The translations under genes were made by a program, and so were the position numbers. This document shows positions 8,123-17,535 of a DNA stretch of 64,000 nucleotides, in pieces. The stretch comes from Ruminococcus sp. (GTDB lineage: Bacteria; Bacillota; Clostridia; Oscillospirales; Ruminococcaceae), in the NCBI GenBank assembly GCA_019420505.1, contig JAHZHC010000027.1, positions 1 to 64,000 on the forward strand, given 5' to 3'. Positions within the stretch are counted from its first letter, which is position 1; the number at the start of each line of letters is the position of its first letter. Below the pieces are notes generated by a model. It saw nothing but the letters and a program-made list of their open reading frames with translations, searched no databases and was not told the origin of the DNA.

Positions 8123-11100
8123 ATGAAAAGAAAGCTTTTTGCAATTTTTTTAACTGCTGTAATGACATTGAATGGTGTCCTTTCATCAGGATTTAATGCA
8201 TTGGGGGCGTCTGTAACTCTTGCTGCTCCTGAACTTAAATTGAAATCCTATGCCACAAAGGCAGTATTGTCATGGAATTATAATTCAAAAGCTGACGGAT
8301 ATCAGATATATTGGTGCGGGGGCGATACAAGCTCGGTTCCGCATAATAATCAGTCAGGCAATTGCTGGAATGAACGTGTGAAATTAAAAACAATTTCAAG
8401 CAACAACACAACGTCATATACAAAAACAGACCTGACCTATAAAAAGAATTATCATTTCAAAGTAAGAGCATATAAAAAATCGGGCAGTTCAGTAATATAC
8501 AGCGGATGGTCTGACGAGGAATGTACTATTGATACTGTTAACCGCCTTAATGCTGCGTCATTGAAAACAAGAACCTCATATAAAACAATAAATGTACAGG
8601 GAGAAAAAAATACTTTGTTCGCTGACCATACTTTAACGGACAAAGAGAAAACAATTCTCGGAAACTTCGCAAAAAGTCACTTTAAAGATGATTGGACTCC
8701 CGGTGAGAAAATTCAGTATACTGCCGAATGGATAAGAAATAATATGACTTATCTTCACGATTACAGTCAGATAAAAACTTATTCGTATACTGAAAATATA
8801 TTTAAATATAAAGAAGGTCAGTGTTCCGATTATAACGGCGCATTGATTGAAATGATGATATATCTTGGTTTTGACGCAAGACTAATAATGGGATATAGAA
8901 ACGGAAGTGCACAGCATTTCTGGGGCGAAGTAATAATCGACGGAAGTGTGTTCCTTATGGAAGTCGGTGAAAAGATAAGCGACAGTCCTCAGTGGGGATA
9001 TAAATGGATGTTTTTGTGCAATACCTATTCTGAGGCAGACGGAGGCTATTATAAAAACGGAAAAGCCGCTAAGGATTCTATAGCCTCATATCCTGCCGTG
9101 GTAACAGGATTGAAGGTATCGTCCAAAACTATAGATTCTGTAAACCTTGAATGGTCGAAATCAAGCGGAGCAGCCGGATATGACGTCTATCAGTATAACA
9201 ATTCACAAAAAAAATGGACTAAAATCGTTAGAACATCAGCATCTGTAAATACATATAAGGTTTCAAAGCTCAGCGCAGGAACAGAATATAAATTTGCAGT
9301 TAAAGCTTATAAAACCGCAAACGGACAAGAAATATACAGCGTTTCGCTTTCAACGCTTACCGCAGTTACAAACCCGGCAGCTGTAACAGGATTTAAGGTC
9401 AACTCTATGTCAGACAGCGCAGTAAATCTGACATGGAACAAGGTTAAAAGCGCAGAGGGATATATAATCTATCAGTATAACAATTCAAAGAAAACATGGA
9501 GTAGAATAGCCAAAACAACTACAACGGCAAACAGTTTTAAGGTAACAAACTTAAATGCAGGAACAGAATATAAATTTGCAGTAAAAGCCTATAGAACAGA
9601 AAACGGTAAGGAAATAACAAGTCCGTCATATCCTGCTCTGAGTGTCACAACAAAACCTGCAACCGTTACCGACTTTAAAGTATCCTCAGTTTCATCTAAT
9701 TCAGTAAATCTTACATGGAACAAAGTGAAAAGCGCAGAGGGATATATAATCTATCAGTATAACAATTCAAAGAAAACATGGAGCAGGATTGCAAAAACAA
9801 CTACAACGGCAAACAGCTTTAAGGTAACAAACTTAAATGCAGGAACAGAATATCAGTTTGCTATCAGAGCCTATAGAACTGAAAATGGTAAGGAAATAGC
9901 AAGCCCGTCATATCCTGCTTTAAATGTTATAACAAACCCTGCAGCTGTAGCAGGATTTAAAATCAGTTCAATGTCAGACAACTCAGTAAATCTGACATGG
10001 AACAAGGTTAAAAGCGCAGAGGGATATATAATCTATCAGTATAACACTTCAAAGAAAGCATGGAGCAGAATAGCCAAAACAACTACAACAGCCAATAGCT
10101 TTAAGGTAACAAACCTGAATGCAGGAACAAAATACCAGTTTGCCATAAGAGCCTATAGAACAGAAAACGGAAAAGAAATAACAAGTCCGTCATATCCTGC
10201 TCTGAGTGTTATAACAAAACCTGCAACTGTAACAGGATTTAAGGTGAGCACAGTTTCAGACAATGCCGTAAATCTTACATGGAACAAGATGAAAAGTGCT
10301 GAGGGATATATAATCTATCAGTATAATAATACAAAAAATTCATGGAGCAGAATAGTTAAAACAACTACAACGGTCAATAGTTACAAAGTAACAAACTTAA
10401 ATGCAGGAACAAAATATCAGTTTGCTATCAGGGCATATAGAACGGAAAACGGTAAGGAAATAACAAGCCCGTCATATCCTATTTTGAATACGGTAACCAA
10501 ACCTGCGGCCGTTACCGCTTTTAAAGTAACCTCAGTTTCAGCAAATTCAGTAAATCTTACATGGAGCAAGGTGAAAAGTGCAGAGGGATATATAGTTTAT
10601 CAGTATAATGATTCAAAGAAAACATGGAACAGGATTGCAAAAATAAAAGGTACATCTTATACTGTTTCAAAGCTTTCAAGCGGAACTTCATATAAATTTG
10701 CAGTTAAGCCTTATTTAACTTTTGAAGGAAAAGAAGTCGGATGTTCAAAATATATGGAACTATTTACTTCCACGCTTCCCGATAAGGTAAGGTTCATGGT
10801 AAAAACAGATTCAGATAAAACAACTGTTACATGGGATAAGGTGAACGGAGCGACAGGATATATTGTTTATTATAAGAAAAACAGTAACGACAGCTGGCAT
10901 AAGCTGACGGTTACCTCAGGCACAAGTTATACCAACAACGGATTAAAAAGAAACAAGGATTACATATTTGCAGTTAAAGCTTATCGCATTGCCGGAGGAC
11001 AAACCTATAACGGAAAGTACTATACAAGCGCCTTCCCGTATATTGTCAATAAGGACGGATTGACATATGTTGATGGAATTTTAATTGCAAATAAAACATA

Positions 11101-11572
11101 TGGTCTGCCTTCCGATTATAACCCCGGACTTACCCATGAAACAAAAAGAGCTTTTGAAAATATGAAACGGGATGCAGCAAAAGAAAATATTTCTTTGTTT
11201 ATTTCGTCCGGATTCCGTTCCTATAATTATCAGAAAACTTTGTATAACGGATATGTTGACCGTGACGGAAAAAAAGCTGCGGAAAAATATTCAGCAAGAC
11301 CCGGACACAGTGAGCATCAGACCGGACTGGCGATTGATGTCAATAATCCAAGCAGTTCATTTATAAATACTAAAGAAGCAAAATGGCTTGAAAAGAATTG
11401 CTGGAAATATGGATTTATTATCCGATATCCTAACGGCAAGGAAAATATAACCGGATATCAATATGAGCCTTGGCATGTTCGATATGTCGGAACATCGCTT
11501 GCAAAAACGCTGACAGAAAATAAATTAACCATAGAAGAGTTTTATTCATTAACTTCTGTATATGATAAATAA
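8123..11572 (+). CDS. Secreted multidomain protein: transglutaminase-like, Fn3 repeats, VanY-type D,D-carboxypeptidase
   Basis: A 1149-residue exported protein. Signal peptide about 1-30; an Fn3-like domain about 35-135; a transglutaminase-like cysteine-protease fold about 150-320 with the catalytic Cys in QCSDYNG (C234), His in QHFWGE (H265) and a following Asp (about 273). Six Fn3 domains of exactly 94 residues start at residue 324, then a divergent seventh. The C-terminal VanY/D-Ala-D-Ala carboxypeptidase domain (about 990-1140) keeps SGFRSYNYQ, the zinc ligands of SEHQTGLAID (H1065, D1072) and EPWHVRYVG (E1115, H1118). The likely role is cleavage of cell-wall peptides from outside the membrane. 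No anchor is seen. Both enzymatic parts look intact; their pairing through an Fn3 spacer is unusual. Confidence 0.9.
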   Translation: MKRKLFAIFLTAVMTLNGVLSSGFNALGASVTLAAPELKLKSYATKAVLSWNYNSKADGYQIYWCGGDTSSVPHNNQSGNCWNERVKLKTISSNNTTSYTKTDLTYKKNYHFKVRAYKKSGSSVIYSGWSDEECTIDTVNRLNAASLKTRTSYKTINVQGEKNTLFADHTLTDKEKTILGNFAKSHFKDDWTPGEKIQYTAEWIRNNMTYLHDYSQIKTYSYTENIFKYKEGQCSDYNGALIEMMIYLGFDARLIMGYRNGSAQHFWGEVIIDGSVFLMEVGEKISDSPQWGYKWMFLCNTYSEADGGYYKNGKAAKDSIASYPAVVTGLKVSSKTIDSVNLEWSKSSGAAGYDVYQYNNSQKKWTKIVRTSASVNTYKVSKLSAGTEYKFAVKAYKTANGQEIYSVSLSTLTAVTNPAAVTGFKVNSMSDSAVNLTWNKVKSAEGYIIYQYNNSKKTWSRIAKTTTTANSFKVTNLNAGTEYKFAVKAYRTENGKEITSPSYPALSVTTKPATVTDFKVSSVSSNSVNLTWNKVKSAEGYIIYQYNNSKKTWSRIAKTTTTANSFKVTNLNAGTEYQFAIRAYRTENGKEIASPSYPALNVITNPAAVAGFKISSMSDNSVNLTWNKVKSAEGYIIYQYNTSKKAWSRIAKTTTTANSFKVTNLNAGTKYQFAIRAYRTENGKEITSPSYPALSVITKPATVTGFKVSTVSDNAVNLTWNKMKSAEGYIIYQYNNTKNSWSRIVKTTTTVNSYKVTNLNAGTKYQFAIRAYRTENGKEITSPSYPILNTVTKPAAVTAFKVTSVSANSVNLTWSKVKSAEGYIVYQYNDSKKTWNRIAKIKGTSYTVSKLSSGTSYKFAVKPYLTFEGKEVGCSKYMELFTSTLPDKVRFMVKTDSDKTTVTWDKVNGATGYIVYYKKNSNDSWHKLTVTSGTSYTNNGLKRNKDYIFAVKAYRIAGGQTYNGKYYTSAFPYIVNKDGLTYVDGILIANKTYGLPSDYNPGLTHETKRAFENMKRDAAKENISLFISSGFRSYNYQKTLYNGYVDRDGKKAAEKYSARPGHSEHQTGLAIDVNNPSSSFINTKEAKWLEKNCWKYGFIIRYPNGKENITGYQYEPWHVRYVGTSLAKTLTENKLTIEEFYSLTSVYDK
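9092..10777 (+). repeat. Six tandem 282-bp coding repeats (Fn3 domains)
   Basis: Units start at 9092, 9374, 9656, 9938, 10220 and 10502, a constant 282-bp period (94 codons); the last unit is slightly short (276 bp). Long stretches, such as those at 9449-9500 and 9731-9782, are identical between units, so the copy number could change by recombination or replication slippage without breaking the frame. Confidence 0.9.
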
Positions 11573-11585
11573 AATGATTTTCTTA

Positions 11586-11618
11586 AAAGCCCGAAAAATT
11601 TTTCGGGTTTTATTTTTT
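11586..11618 (+). terminator. Terminator of the VanY/Fn3 gene
   Basis: CCCGAAAAA/TTTTTCGGG (11590-11607) followed by a T-rich tract. Confidence 0.82.
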
Positions 11619-11629
11619 GTTTTTAACTC

Positions 11630-11658
11630 TTGACAATTAAAAAGTTATAAGCTATAAT
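11630..11658 (+). promoter_or_regulatory. Promoter of the MarR-ABC exporter operon
   Basis: TTGACA 11630-11635, 17 bp, TATAAT 11653-11658: a full consensus promoter immediately followed by the palindromes. Confidence 0.88.
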
Positions 11659-11660
11659 AA

Positions 11661-11692
11661 TTAATTAGAAAACTAATTAATTCTCTAATTAA
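11661..11692. promoter_or_regulatory. Paired MarR operator palindromes
   Basis: TTAATTAG-AAAA-CTAATTAA (11661-11680) is a perfect palindrome; it is followed by TTAATT-CTCT-AATTAA (11677-11692). They cover the transcription start and end just before the RBS, an arrangement expected for autorepression by MarR. Confidence 0.8.
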
Positions 11693-11707
11693 TTGAGGGT
11701 GATAGAA

Positions 11708-12184
11708 GTGAAAAAATTTGATGAATTTGCCCAAAAGCATGTTATGGAGCTTCTGGAAAGCGATGACGCAACCCCTTCCATGTATATTAACGATATATCG
11801 AAGGTTTTTAATATGGCAATATTCCATGCGTCAGATTTAAAGGGAATATCTCACGGCTCCCGAAGAATCTTGTTCCACCTTGCACATGATGACAGCCTGA
11901 CTCAGCTTCAGCTTGTTAAACTTACTCACCTTACAGCACCGTCAGTTTCAGTTGCCCTTGTCAAGCTTGAAAATGAGGGATTGGTACGTCGTGTCGCAGA
12001 TGTGAAGGATTTAAGACAGGTGAGGGTTCATTTGACTGAAAAAGGCAGGGAATATAATAATTTTGTCAGGAAAAAGTGCCTTGATACCGAGAATATAATG
12101 ATGAAGGGTATAACTGTTTCCGAACAGGAGCAATTGTGTTTGCTGTTGAAAAAAATGCTTAAAAATCTTGTGGAAAATTCATAA
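11708..12184 (+). CDS. MarR-family transcriptional regulator
   Basis: A 158-residue winged-helix repressor. The MarR core runs from about residue 30 to 140: helix-turn-helix LTQLQLVKLTHLTAPSVSVA, recognition into LVKLENEGLVRRV, and the wing DVKDLRQVRVHLTEKGREY, which carries the family DxRxxxxxLT signature. I start it at the GTG at 11708, eight bases after GAGGG; a TTG at 11693 would fall inside the second palindrome. It heads an operon with two ABC exporter half-transporters, which it probably represses until the exported compound binds. Ligand unknown. Confidence 0.92.
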   Translation: MKKFDEFAQKHVMELLESDDATPSMYINDISKVFNMAIFHASDLKGISHGSRRILFHLAHDDSLTQLQLVKLTHLTAPSVSVALVKLENEGLVRRVADVKDLRQVRVHLTEKGREYNNFVRKKCLDTENIMMKGITVSEQEQLCLLLKKMLKNLVENS

Positions 12185-12275
12185 AATCATGTATATCAAA
12201 TCCTGTGAATAATAATTTAGAAGGGTTATTATTTGCAGTTAAGCTATTAACAATGAGAAAGGAGAAAATTTAACT

Positions 12276-14009
12276 ATGCTTAAAAAGCTTTTACAAAGCG
12301 TGCGGGAATATAAAAAAGATTCAATTCTTTCACCTGTATTTGTGACTTTTGAGGTAATTATGGAAGTAATTATACCTCTGCTTATGGCAAAGCTTATTGA
12401 TTTGGGAATTGAAAAGGGCAGTATGAGTAATATAACCAAATGGGGGATAATACTCATGGTTTGCTGTATCATTTCCTTGATTTTCGGAGCATTATCCGGA
12501 AAACATGCGGCTTATGCTTCGGCGGGATTTGCTAAGAATCTTCGTCACGATATGTATTATAAGGTCCAGGACTATAGCTTTAAAAATATTGATAAGTTCT
12601 CAACCGCCAGTATAGTAACACGTCTTACAACAGATGTAACAAATATTCAGAATGCATATCAGATGTGTATAAGAGTTGCCGTAAGAGCGCCTGTTATGCT
12701 GATATTCTCACTGTTTATGTCATTCAGCGTTAACCCTGAGCTTTCATTGGTTTTCTTGTGTTCTATCCCGATTTTGGGAGGCGGACTTTATTATATTATG
12801 ACCCATGCTCATCCTATTTTTGAAAGAGTATTTAAAAAATATGATAAGCTGAATAATGTTGTTCAGGAAAACCTTCATGGAATAAGAGTTGTAAAGTCTT
12901 TTGTAAGAGAAGATCATGAAATTGATAAATTTAAAGATGTTTCCAAGGATATATACAACGACTTTTCAAAAGCCGAGAAGCTGCTGGCATTTAATATGCC
13001 TCTTATGCAGTTCTGTATGTACGGGTGTATGCTGCTGGTGTCATGGCTGGGAGCAAAGCTTATTGTCAGTGATTCTATGACAACAGGCGAGCTTATGAGC
13101 CTTATGTCATATGCAATGCAGATCCTTATGAGTCTTATGATGCTTTCAATGGTTCTTGTAATGATCGTAATTTCCCGTGCGTCATGTGAAAGAATCGTTG
13201 AACTTCTCGACGAGGAAAGCAGTCTTGCAAACGGTGAAAATCCAATTACCAAGGTTAAGGACGGAAGCATCAGATTTAATAATGTAAATTTCGCTTATTC
13301 GGAAAAAGCTGACCGTGATTGTCTTGAAAATATAAATGTCACAATACCTTCGGGAGCGACAGTAGGCATAATCGGCGGAACAGGAAGTTCAAAATCTACA
13401 TTTGTACAGCTTATTCCAAGGCTTTATGATGTAACGGCAGGATCAGTTGAAGTCGGAGGTATAGATGTAAGAAAATATGATATAGAATCCCTTCGTAACG
13501 AGGTTGCCATGGTCTTGCAGAAAAATGTGCTTTTCTCAGGTACAATCAAGGATAATCTCCGTTGGGGAAATGAAAAGGCTACGGAAGAGGACATGATAAG
13601 AGTTTGTAAGCTTGCACAGGCAGACTCGTTCATTTCACAGTTCCCTGATAAATATGATACCTATATTGAACAGGGAGGCTCCAATGTTTCAGGAGGACAA
13701 AAGCAAAGACTCTGTATAGCAAGAGCGTTGCTGAAAAAGCCGAAAATACTTATACTTGATGACTCTACAAGTGCAGTGGATACAGCTACTGATGCGCTTA
13801 TACGCCGTGCCTTCCGTGAAGAAATTCCGGAAACTACTAAGATTATTGTTGCACAGCGTATTTCTTCCATTCAGGATGCTGATATTATTCTTGTCCTTGA
13901 CGACGGTAAAATCAATGGAATGGGAACACATGATGAGCTTGTAAAAACAAATCAGATCTATAAAGAAGTATATGAATCCCAGACAAAGGGAGGTGCTGAT
14001 CATGAGTAG
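12276..14009 (+). CDS. ABC exporter half-transporter with degenerate ATP site (heterodimer subunit 1)
   Basis: A 577-residue protein: six-helix membrane domain (about 1-305) followed by an ATPase domain (about 325-577). Walker A reads GGTGSSKST (Ser replaces Gly/Ala before Lys-Ser), signature VSGGQKQR. The Walker B catalytic glutamate is replaced by aspartate (LILDDSTSAVD, D496) and the switch histidine by glutamine (VAQRISS, Q527). These changes are those of the degenerate-site subunit in heterodimeric exporters such as TM287/288 and BmrC/D. The next gene overlaps it by 8 bp and has all consensus residues, so the two form one exporter. RBS AAAGGAG. Role: MarR-controlled efflux of a drug-like or lipid substrate. 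Confidence 0.92.
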   Translation: MLKKLLQSVREYKKDSILSPVFVTFEVIMEVIIPLLMAKLIDLGIEKGSMSNITKWGIILMVCCIISLIFGALSGKHAAYASAGFAKNLRHDMYYKVQDYSFKNIDKFSTASIVTRLTTDVTNIQNAYQMCIRVAVRAPVMLIFSLFMSFSVNPELSLVFLCSIPILGGGLYYIMTHAHPIFERVFKKYDKLNNVVQENLHGIRVVKSFVREDHEIDKFKDVSKDIYNDFSKAEKLLAFNMPLMQFCMYGCMLLVSWLGAKLIVSDSMTTGELMSLMSYAMQILMSLMMLSMVLVMIVISRASCERIVELLDEESSLANGENPITKVKDGSIRFNNVNFAYSEKADRDCLENINVTIPSGATVGIIGGTGSSKSTFVQLIPRLYDVTAGSVEVGGIDVRKYDIESLRNEVAMVLQKNVLFSGTIKDNLRWGNEKATEEDMIRVCKLAQADSFISQFPDKYDTYIEQGGSNVSGGQKQRLCIARALLKKPKILILDDSTSAVDTATDALIRRAFREEIPETTKIIVAQRISSIQDADIILVLDDGKINGMGTHDELVKTNQIYKEVYESQTKGGADHE

Positions 14010-15897
14010 AGGACCAATGGGCAGGAACGGACAGTTCCATGGAAAAATGCAGAAGCCGGACGGCAAATCCCTGAAAAGACTCATGAGTTATCTTTTAAAA
14101 TATAAGGCACGGTTTGCAGTCGTTGTGGTGTGTATTTTTATAAGTGCATTTGTTGGGGTTGCGGCATCCATGTTCCTTCAGGTGCTGATAGATGATTTTA
14201 TTATACCTCTGAAGGAAACAGTAAATCCCGTGTTTACGGAACTCCTGAGAGCAATAATCGTGATGGGCTTTATCTATATTCTCGGTGTTTTAGCAAATTT
14301 GGCTTTTAACAGAATTATGGTAACCATTGCTCAGGGCGTGCTTAAGGATATCCGTGATGAAATGTTTGAGCATATGCAGACGCTTCCTATTAAATATTTT
14401 GATACGCATACCCACGGCGATATAATGAGCTGTTATACAAACGATACGGATACTCTGCGCCAGATGATAACCCAGAGTCTGCCGCAGCTTTGTTCAACTA
14501 TTATTACTATTATAACCGTATTTGTGGCTATGCTTTCAACAAGCGTATATATGACAATTTTTGTGCTGGCTACGGTTTTCTGTATGATGATCTTTGCAAA
14601 GAAGATTACTTCAAGAAGCGGAAGCTTCTTCATTAAACAGCAAAATTCTTTAGGTAAAGTTAACGGTTATATTGAAGAAATGATTAATGGACAGAAGGTT
14701 ATAAAGGTTTTCTGTCACGAACATAAAGCAAAGGAAGAGTTTGATGTTCTTAATGAGGAGCTTTGTGAAAATGCTTCCGAAGCCAATAAGCTTGTGAATA
14801 TTCTTATGCCGATAATGGGTAACCTGGGGCATCTTCAGTATGTTCTGATCGCTATGTTCGGAGGTGCTCTGGCAATTAACGGAATCGGTTCTTTGGGAAT
14901 GGTTGCTTCCTTTTTACAGCTGAGCCGCAGCTTCACACAGCCTATTACTCAGATCGCACAGCAGGTCAATGCCTTTGTTATGGCTCTTGCGGGTGCAAAG
15001 AGAATTTTCGACATGATGGATGAGAAGCCTGAAACCGACGAAGGCTATGTAACTCTTGTAAATGCTAAATATGACGGTGATGAGTTGACTGAAACTGACG
15101 GAAGAACAGGTCTTTGGGCATGGAAACATCCTCATAATGACGGTACTGTAACTTATACAAAGCTTACGGGAGATATTGTTTTTGACGATGTTGATTTTGG
15201 ATATAACAGCAATAAAATTGTATTGCATAACGTTTCTCTCTTTGCAGAGCCGGGGCAAAAGCTGGCTTTTGTTGGTGCAACGGGTGCAGGAAAAACTACA
15301 ATTACAAATCTTATAAACAGATTTTATGATATTGCTGACGGAAAAATCCGATATGACGGAATTAATATAAACAAAATCCATAAATCAGATCTAAGACGTT
15401 CGTTGGGAATAGTTTTACAGGATGTAAATCTGTTTACAGGAACGGTCATGGAAAATATCAGATACGGAAATCTTGAAGCTACAGATGAAGAATGTATTGC
15501 CGCAGCAAAGCTTGTTAATGCCCACAGCTTTATAACAAGGCTTCCTGATGGATATAATACCGTTCTTTCAGGCGACGGTTCGGGACTTTCACAGGGACAA
15601 AGACAGCTTATTTCAATTGCAAGAGCGGCTGTTGCCGACCCTCCTGTAATGATTCTTGATGAAGCTACTTCAAGTATTGATACGAGGACGGAAGCTATTG
15701 TTCAAAGCGGAATGGACGCTCTTATGTATGGAAGAACTGTGTTTGTTATTGCCCATAGACTTTCCACAGTCAAGAATTCTGACGTTATTATGGTTCTTGA
15801 ACAGGGAAGAATAATCGAGCGTGGCAATCATGATTCGCTCATAGCGCAGAAAGGGAAGTATTATCAGCTCTATACAGGAGCATTTGAACTTGAATAA
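14002..15897 (+). CDS. ABC exporter half-transporter with consensus ATP site (heterodimer subunit 2)
   Basis: A 631-residue partner of the preceding subunit. A basic N-terminal tail of about 35 residues leads into a six-helix membrane domain (to about 345). A non-conserved insert of some 45 residues (about 350-395, LWAWKHPHNDG within it) separates this from the ATPase domain. Walker A GATGAGKTT, signature LSQGQRQ, Walker B ILDEATSSID with the catalytic Glu, and switch His in IAHRLST are all intact. I start it at the ATG at 14002, preceded by GGGAGGTG, rather than 30 bases upstream. The 8-bp overlap with subunit 1 indicates translational coupling. Confidence 0.93.
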   Translation: MSRGPMGRNGQFHGKMQKPDGKSLKRLMSYLLKYKARFAVVVVCIFISAFVGVAASMFLQVLIDDFIIPLKETVNPVFTELLRAIIVMGFIYILGVLANLAFNRIMVTIAQGVLKDIRDEMFEHMQTLPIKYFDTHTHGDIMSCYTNDTDTLRQMITQSLPQLCSTIITIITVFVAMLSTSVYMTIFVLATVFCMMIFAKKITSRSGSFFIKQQNSLGKVNGYIEEMINGQKVIKVFCHEHKAKEEFDVLNEELCENASEANKLVNILMPIMGNLGHLQYVLIAMFGGALAINGIGSLGMVASFLQLSRSFTQPITQIAQQVNAFVMALAGAKRIFDMMDEKPETDEGYVTLVNAKYDGDELTETDGRTGLWAWKHPHNDGTVTYTKLTGDIVFDDVDFGYNSNKIVLHNVSLFAEPGQKLAFVGATGAGKTTITNLINRFYDIADGKIRYDGININKIHKSDLRRSLGIVLQDVNLFTGTVMENIRYGNLEATDEECIAAAKLVNAHSFITRLPDGYNTVLSGDGSGLSQGQRQLISIARAAVADPPVMILDEATSSIDTRTEAIVQSGMDALMYGRTVFVIAHRLSTVKNSDVIMVLEQGRIIERGNHDSLIAQKGKYYQLYTGAFELE

Positions 15898-15911
15898 TTA
15901 TTTGAAATATA

Positions 15912-15950
15912 GGTGTTGTCAGCAATGACAGCACCTTATATTTTATTGTT
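15912..15950 (+). terminator. Terminator of the MarR-ABC operon
   Basis: Nine-base stem GGTGTTGTC/GACAGCACC (15912-15920 with 15927-15935, one wobble) followed by a T-rich stretch. Confidence 0.8.
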
Positions 15951-15966
15951 TTTTGATCTAAAGTAA

Positions 15967-15987
15967 AGTGAAAACCGCTTTTTCACT
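15967..15987. repeat. Perfect inverted repeat upstream of the FAD-Rieske gene
   Basis: AGTGAAAA (15967-15974) and TTTTCACT (15980-15987) around a 5-bp centre. It lies about 50 bp before the start codon and could be an operator. No T run of terminator type follows. Confidence 0.5.
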
Positions 15988-16037
15988 GTATTTTTACTTG
16001 CTAAGTGTTAACAATAACTAAAAAAGGAGTTGTAATT

Positions 16038-17501
16038 ATGCAGTCATTATGGAGCAGTGAAACCAAGCTTAAGGCACGTGAGCCGTTAAAGAGAGATATG
16101 AGCATTGACACAGCAGTAATAGGCGGAGGAATGGCAGGTTTGCTTATTGCCTATTTTTTAAAGCAAAACGGAATAGAATGTGCGGTTTTTGAGGCAAGAA
16201 GAATTGCAAGCGGTCAGACCAAGAATACTACGGCAAAAATAACTTGTCAGCATGGATTGAAATATCATTCGCTTATCAAAGATTTCGGTATTACAAAAGC
16301 TAAACAGTATGCACAGGCAAATTTAAAGGCGATTGACGAATATGAACGAATAATCAAAGAGGAAAACATTGATTGTTCGTTTGAACGTGTTCCGTCATAT
16401 CTTTATACTCAGAGTCACAGCGAGCTTTTGCTTGAAGAAGCAAAGGCAGCAAGAATGGCAGGAATATCGGAAATGCTGACTGATAAAACTGCATTGCCGT
16501 TTAAGACGGAGCTTGCACTGAAATTTGAAAATCAAGCTCAGTTTGATCCTCTGAAATTTATTGATGTCATTTCAAAAGATTTGGATATCTATGAAAATAC
16601 AATGGTAAAAGCAATTGAAAATAATAATCTTGTAACTGACAGAGGTATAGTGAGTGCAGGAAAAATCGTGGTGGCAACTCATTTTCCTTTTATTAATACG
16701 CCTGGCTATTATTTTATGAGAATGCATCAGGAAAGATCTTATGTTGCGGCTTTAGAAAATGCACCTCGGCTTGACGGTATTTATTACGGAATTGACCGTA
16801 ATGGTCTGTCTTTCAGAAACAGCGGTAACTATTTGCTTTTGGGAGGCGGAAATCACAGGACAGGGGAAAATCCAGGCGGTGGAAAATATTCAAGACTTGA
16901 AACTGCGGCAAAGCATTATTATCCTCACAGCAGGATTGCTTTCAGATGGTCGGCACAGGATTGTATGCCACTTGACGGAGTGCCTTATATCGGACAGTTT
17001 TCTTCATCGCTTCCTGATGTTTATGTGGCAACCGGATTTCAGAAGTGGGGTATGAGTTCAGCAATGATATCAGCTATGATAATTTCAGAAATGATCGCAG
17101 GAGGAGATAATCCTTATGAAATCTTCTCTCCTCAAAGGTTCAAGGTTTCAGCTTCTGCAAAAGCTCTTATGAATGAAACGGGGCATTCGGTTAAAGGGCT
17201 TTCAAAGAATGTTTTGAGATTTCCTGATAAAGCTGCTGAGGAAATATCAAAAGGTCATGGCGGAATTGTAGAATATAAGGGTAAAAAAATCGGAGTATAT
17301 AAGGATGAGGACGGAAAGGTTTATGCTGTATCAAATAAATGCCCTCATCTTGGGTGTCAGCTTGAATGGAATCCTGATGAAAAAAGCTGGGATTGTCCGT
17401 GTCATGGTTCAAGATTTGACTATAAAGGAAGGCTTATCGATAACCCTGCAATGAGAAGTTTATCAGGCAGAAGAGAGATTTTAAGTCGTAAGACGAAATA
17501 A
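16038..17501 (+). CDS. FAD-dependent oxidoreductase fused to a Rieske [2Fe-2S] domain
   Basis: A 487-residue fusion. Residues about 21-370 form a D-amino-acid-oxidase-type FAD domain: dinucleotide motif VIGGGMAGLLIAYFLKQNG (27-45) and, near its C terminus, DVYVATGFQKWGMSSAM. Residues about 400-487 form a Rieske domain with CPHLGC and CPCHGSRF ligating the cluster through two Cys and two His. The whole matches the DadA-like/Rieske group of cytoplasmic oxidoreductases of unknown substrate. The ATG at 16038 follows AAGGAG; an earlier GTG lacks an RBS. It is transcribed alone. The electron donor and substrate cannot be told from sequence. Confidence 0.92.
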   Translation: MQSLWSSETKLKAREPLKRDMSIDTAVIGGGMAGLLIAYFLKQNGIECAVFEARRIASGQTKNTTAKITCQHGLKYHSLIKDFGITKAKQYAQANLKAIDEYERIIKEENIDCSFERVPSYLYTQSHSELLLEEAKAARMAGISEMLTDKTALPFKTELALKFENQAQFDPLKFIDVISKDLDIYENTMVKAIENNNLVTDRGIVSAGKIVVATHFPFINTPGYYFMRMHQERSYVAALENAPRLDGIYYGIDRNGLSFRNSGNYLLLGGGNHRTGENPGGGKYSRLETAAKHYYPHSRIAFRWSAQDCMPLDGVPYIGQFSSSLPDVYVATGFQKWGMSSAMISAMIISEMIAGGDNPYEIFSPQRFKVSASAKALMNETGHSVKGLSKNVLRFPDKAAEEISKGHGGIVEYKGKKIGVYKDEDGKVYAVSNKCPHLGCQLEWNPDEKSWDCPCHGSRFDYKGRLIDNPAMRSLSGRREILSRKTK

Positions 17502-17535
17502 ATAATTAAAGAATTCTGAAATTTTAATGAAATAC

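Noticed and set aside
9092..10777. Possible CRISPR-like array because of regular repeats
   Set aside because: Period 282 bp, in frame with protein domains, no short repeat-spacer alternation, no cas genes.
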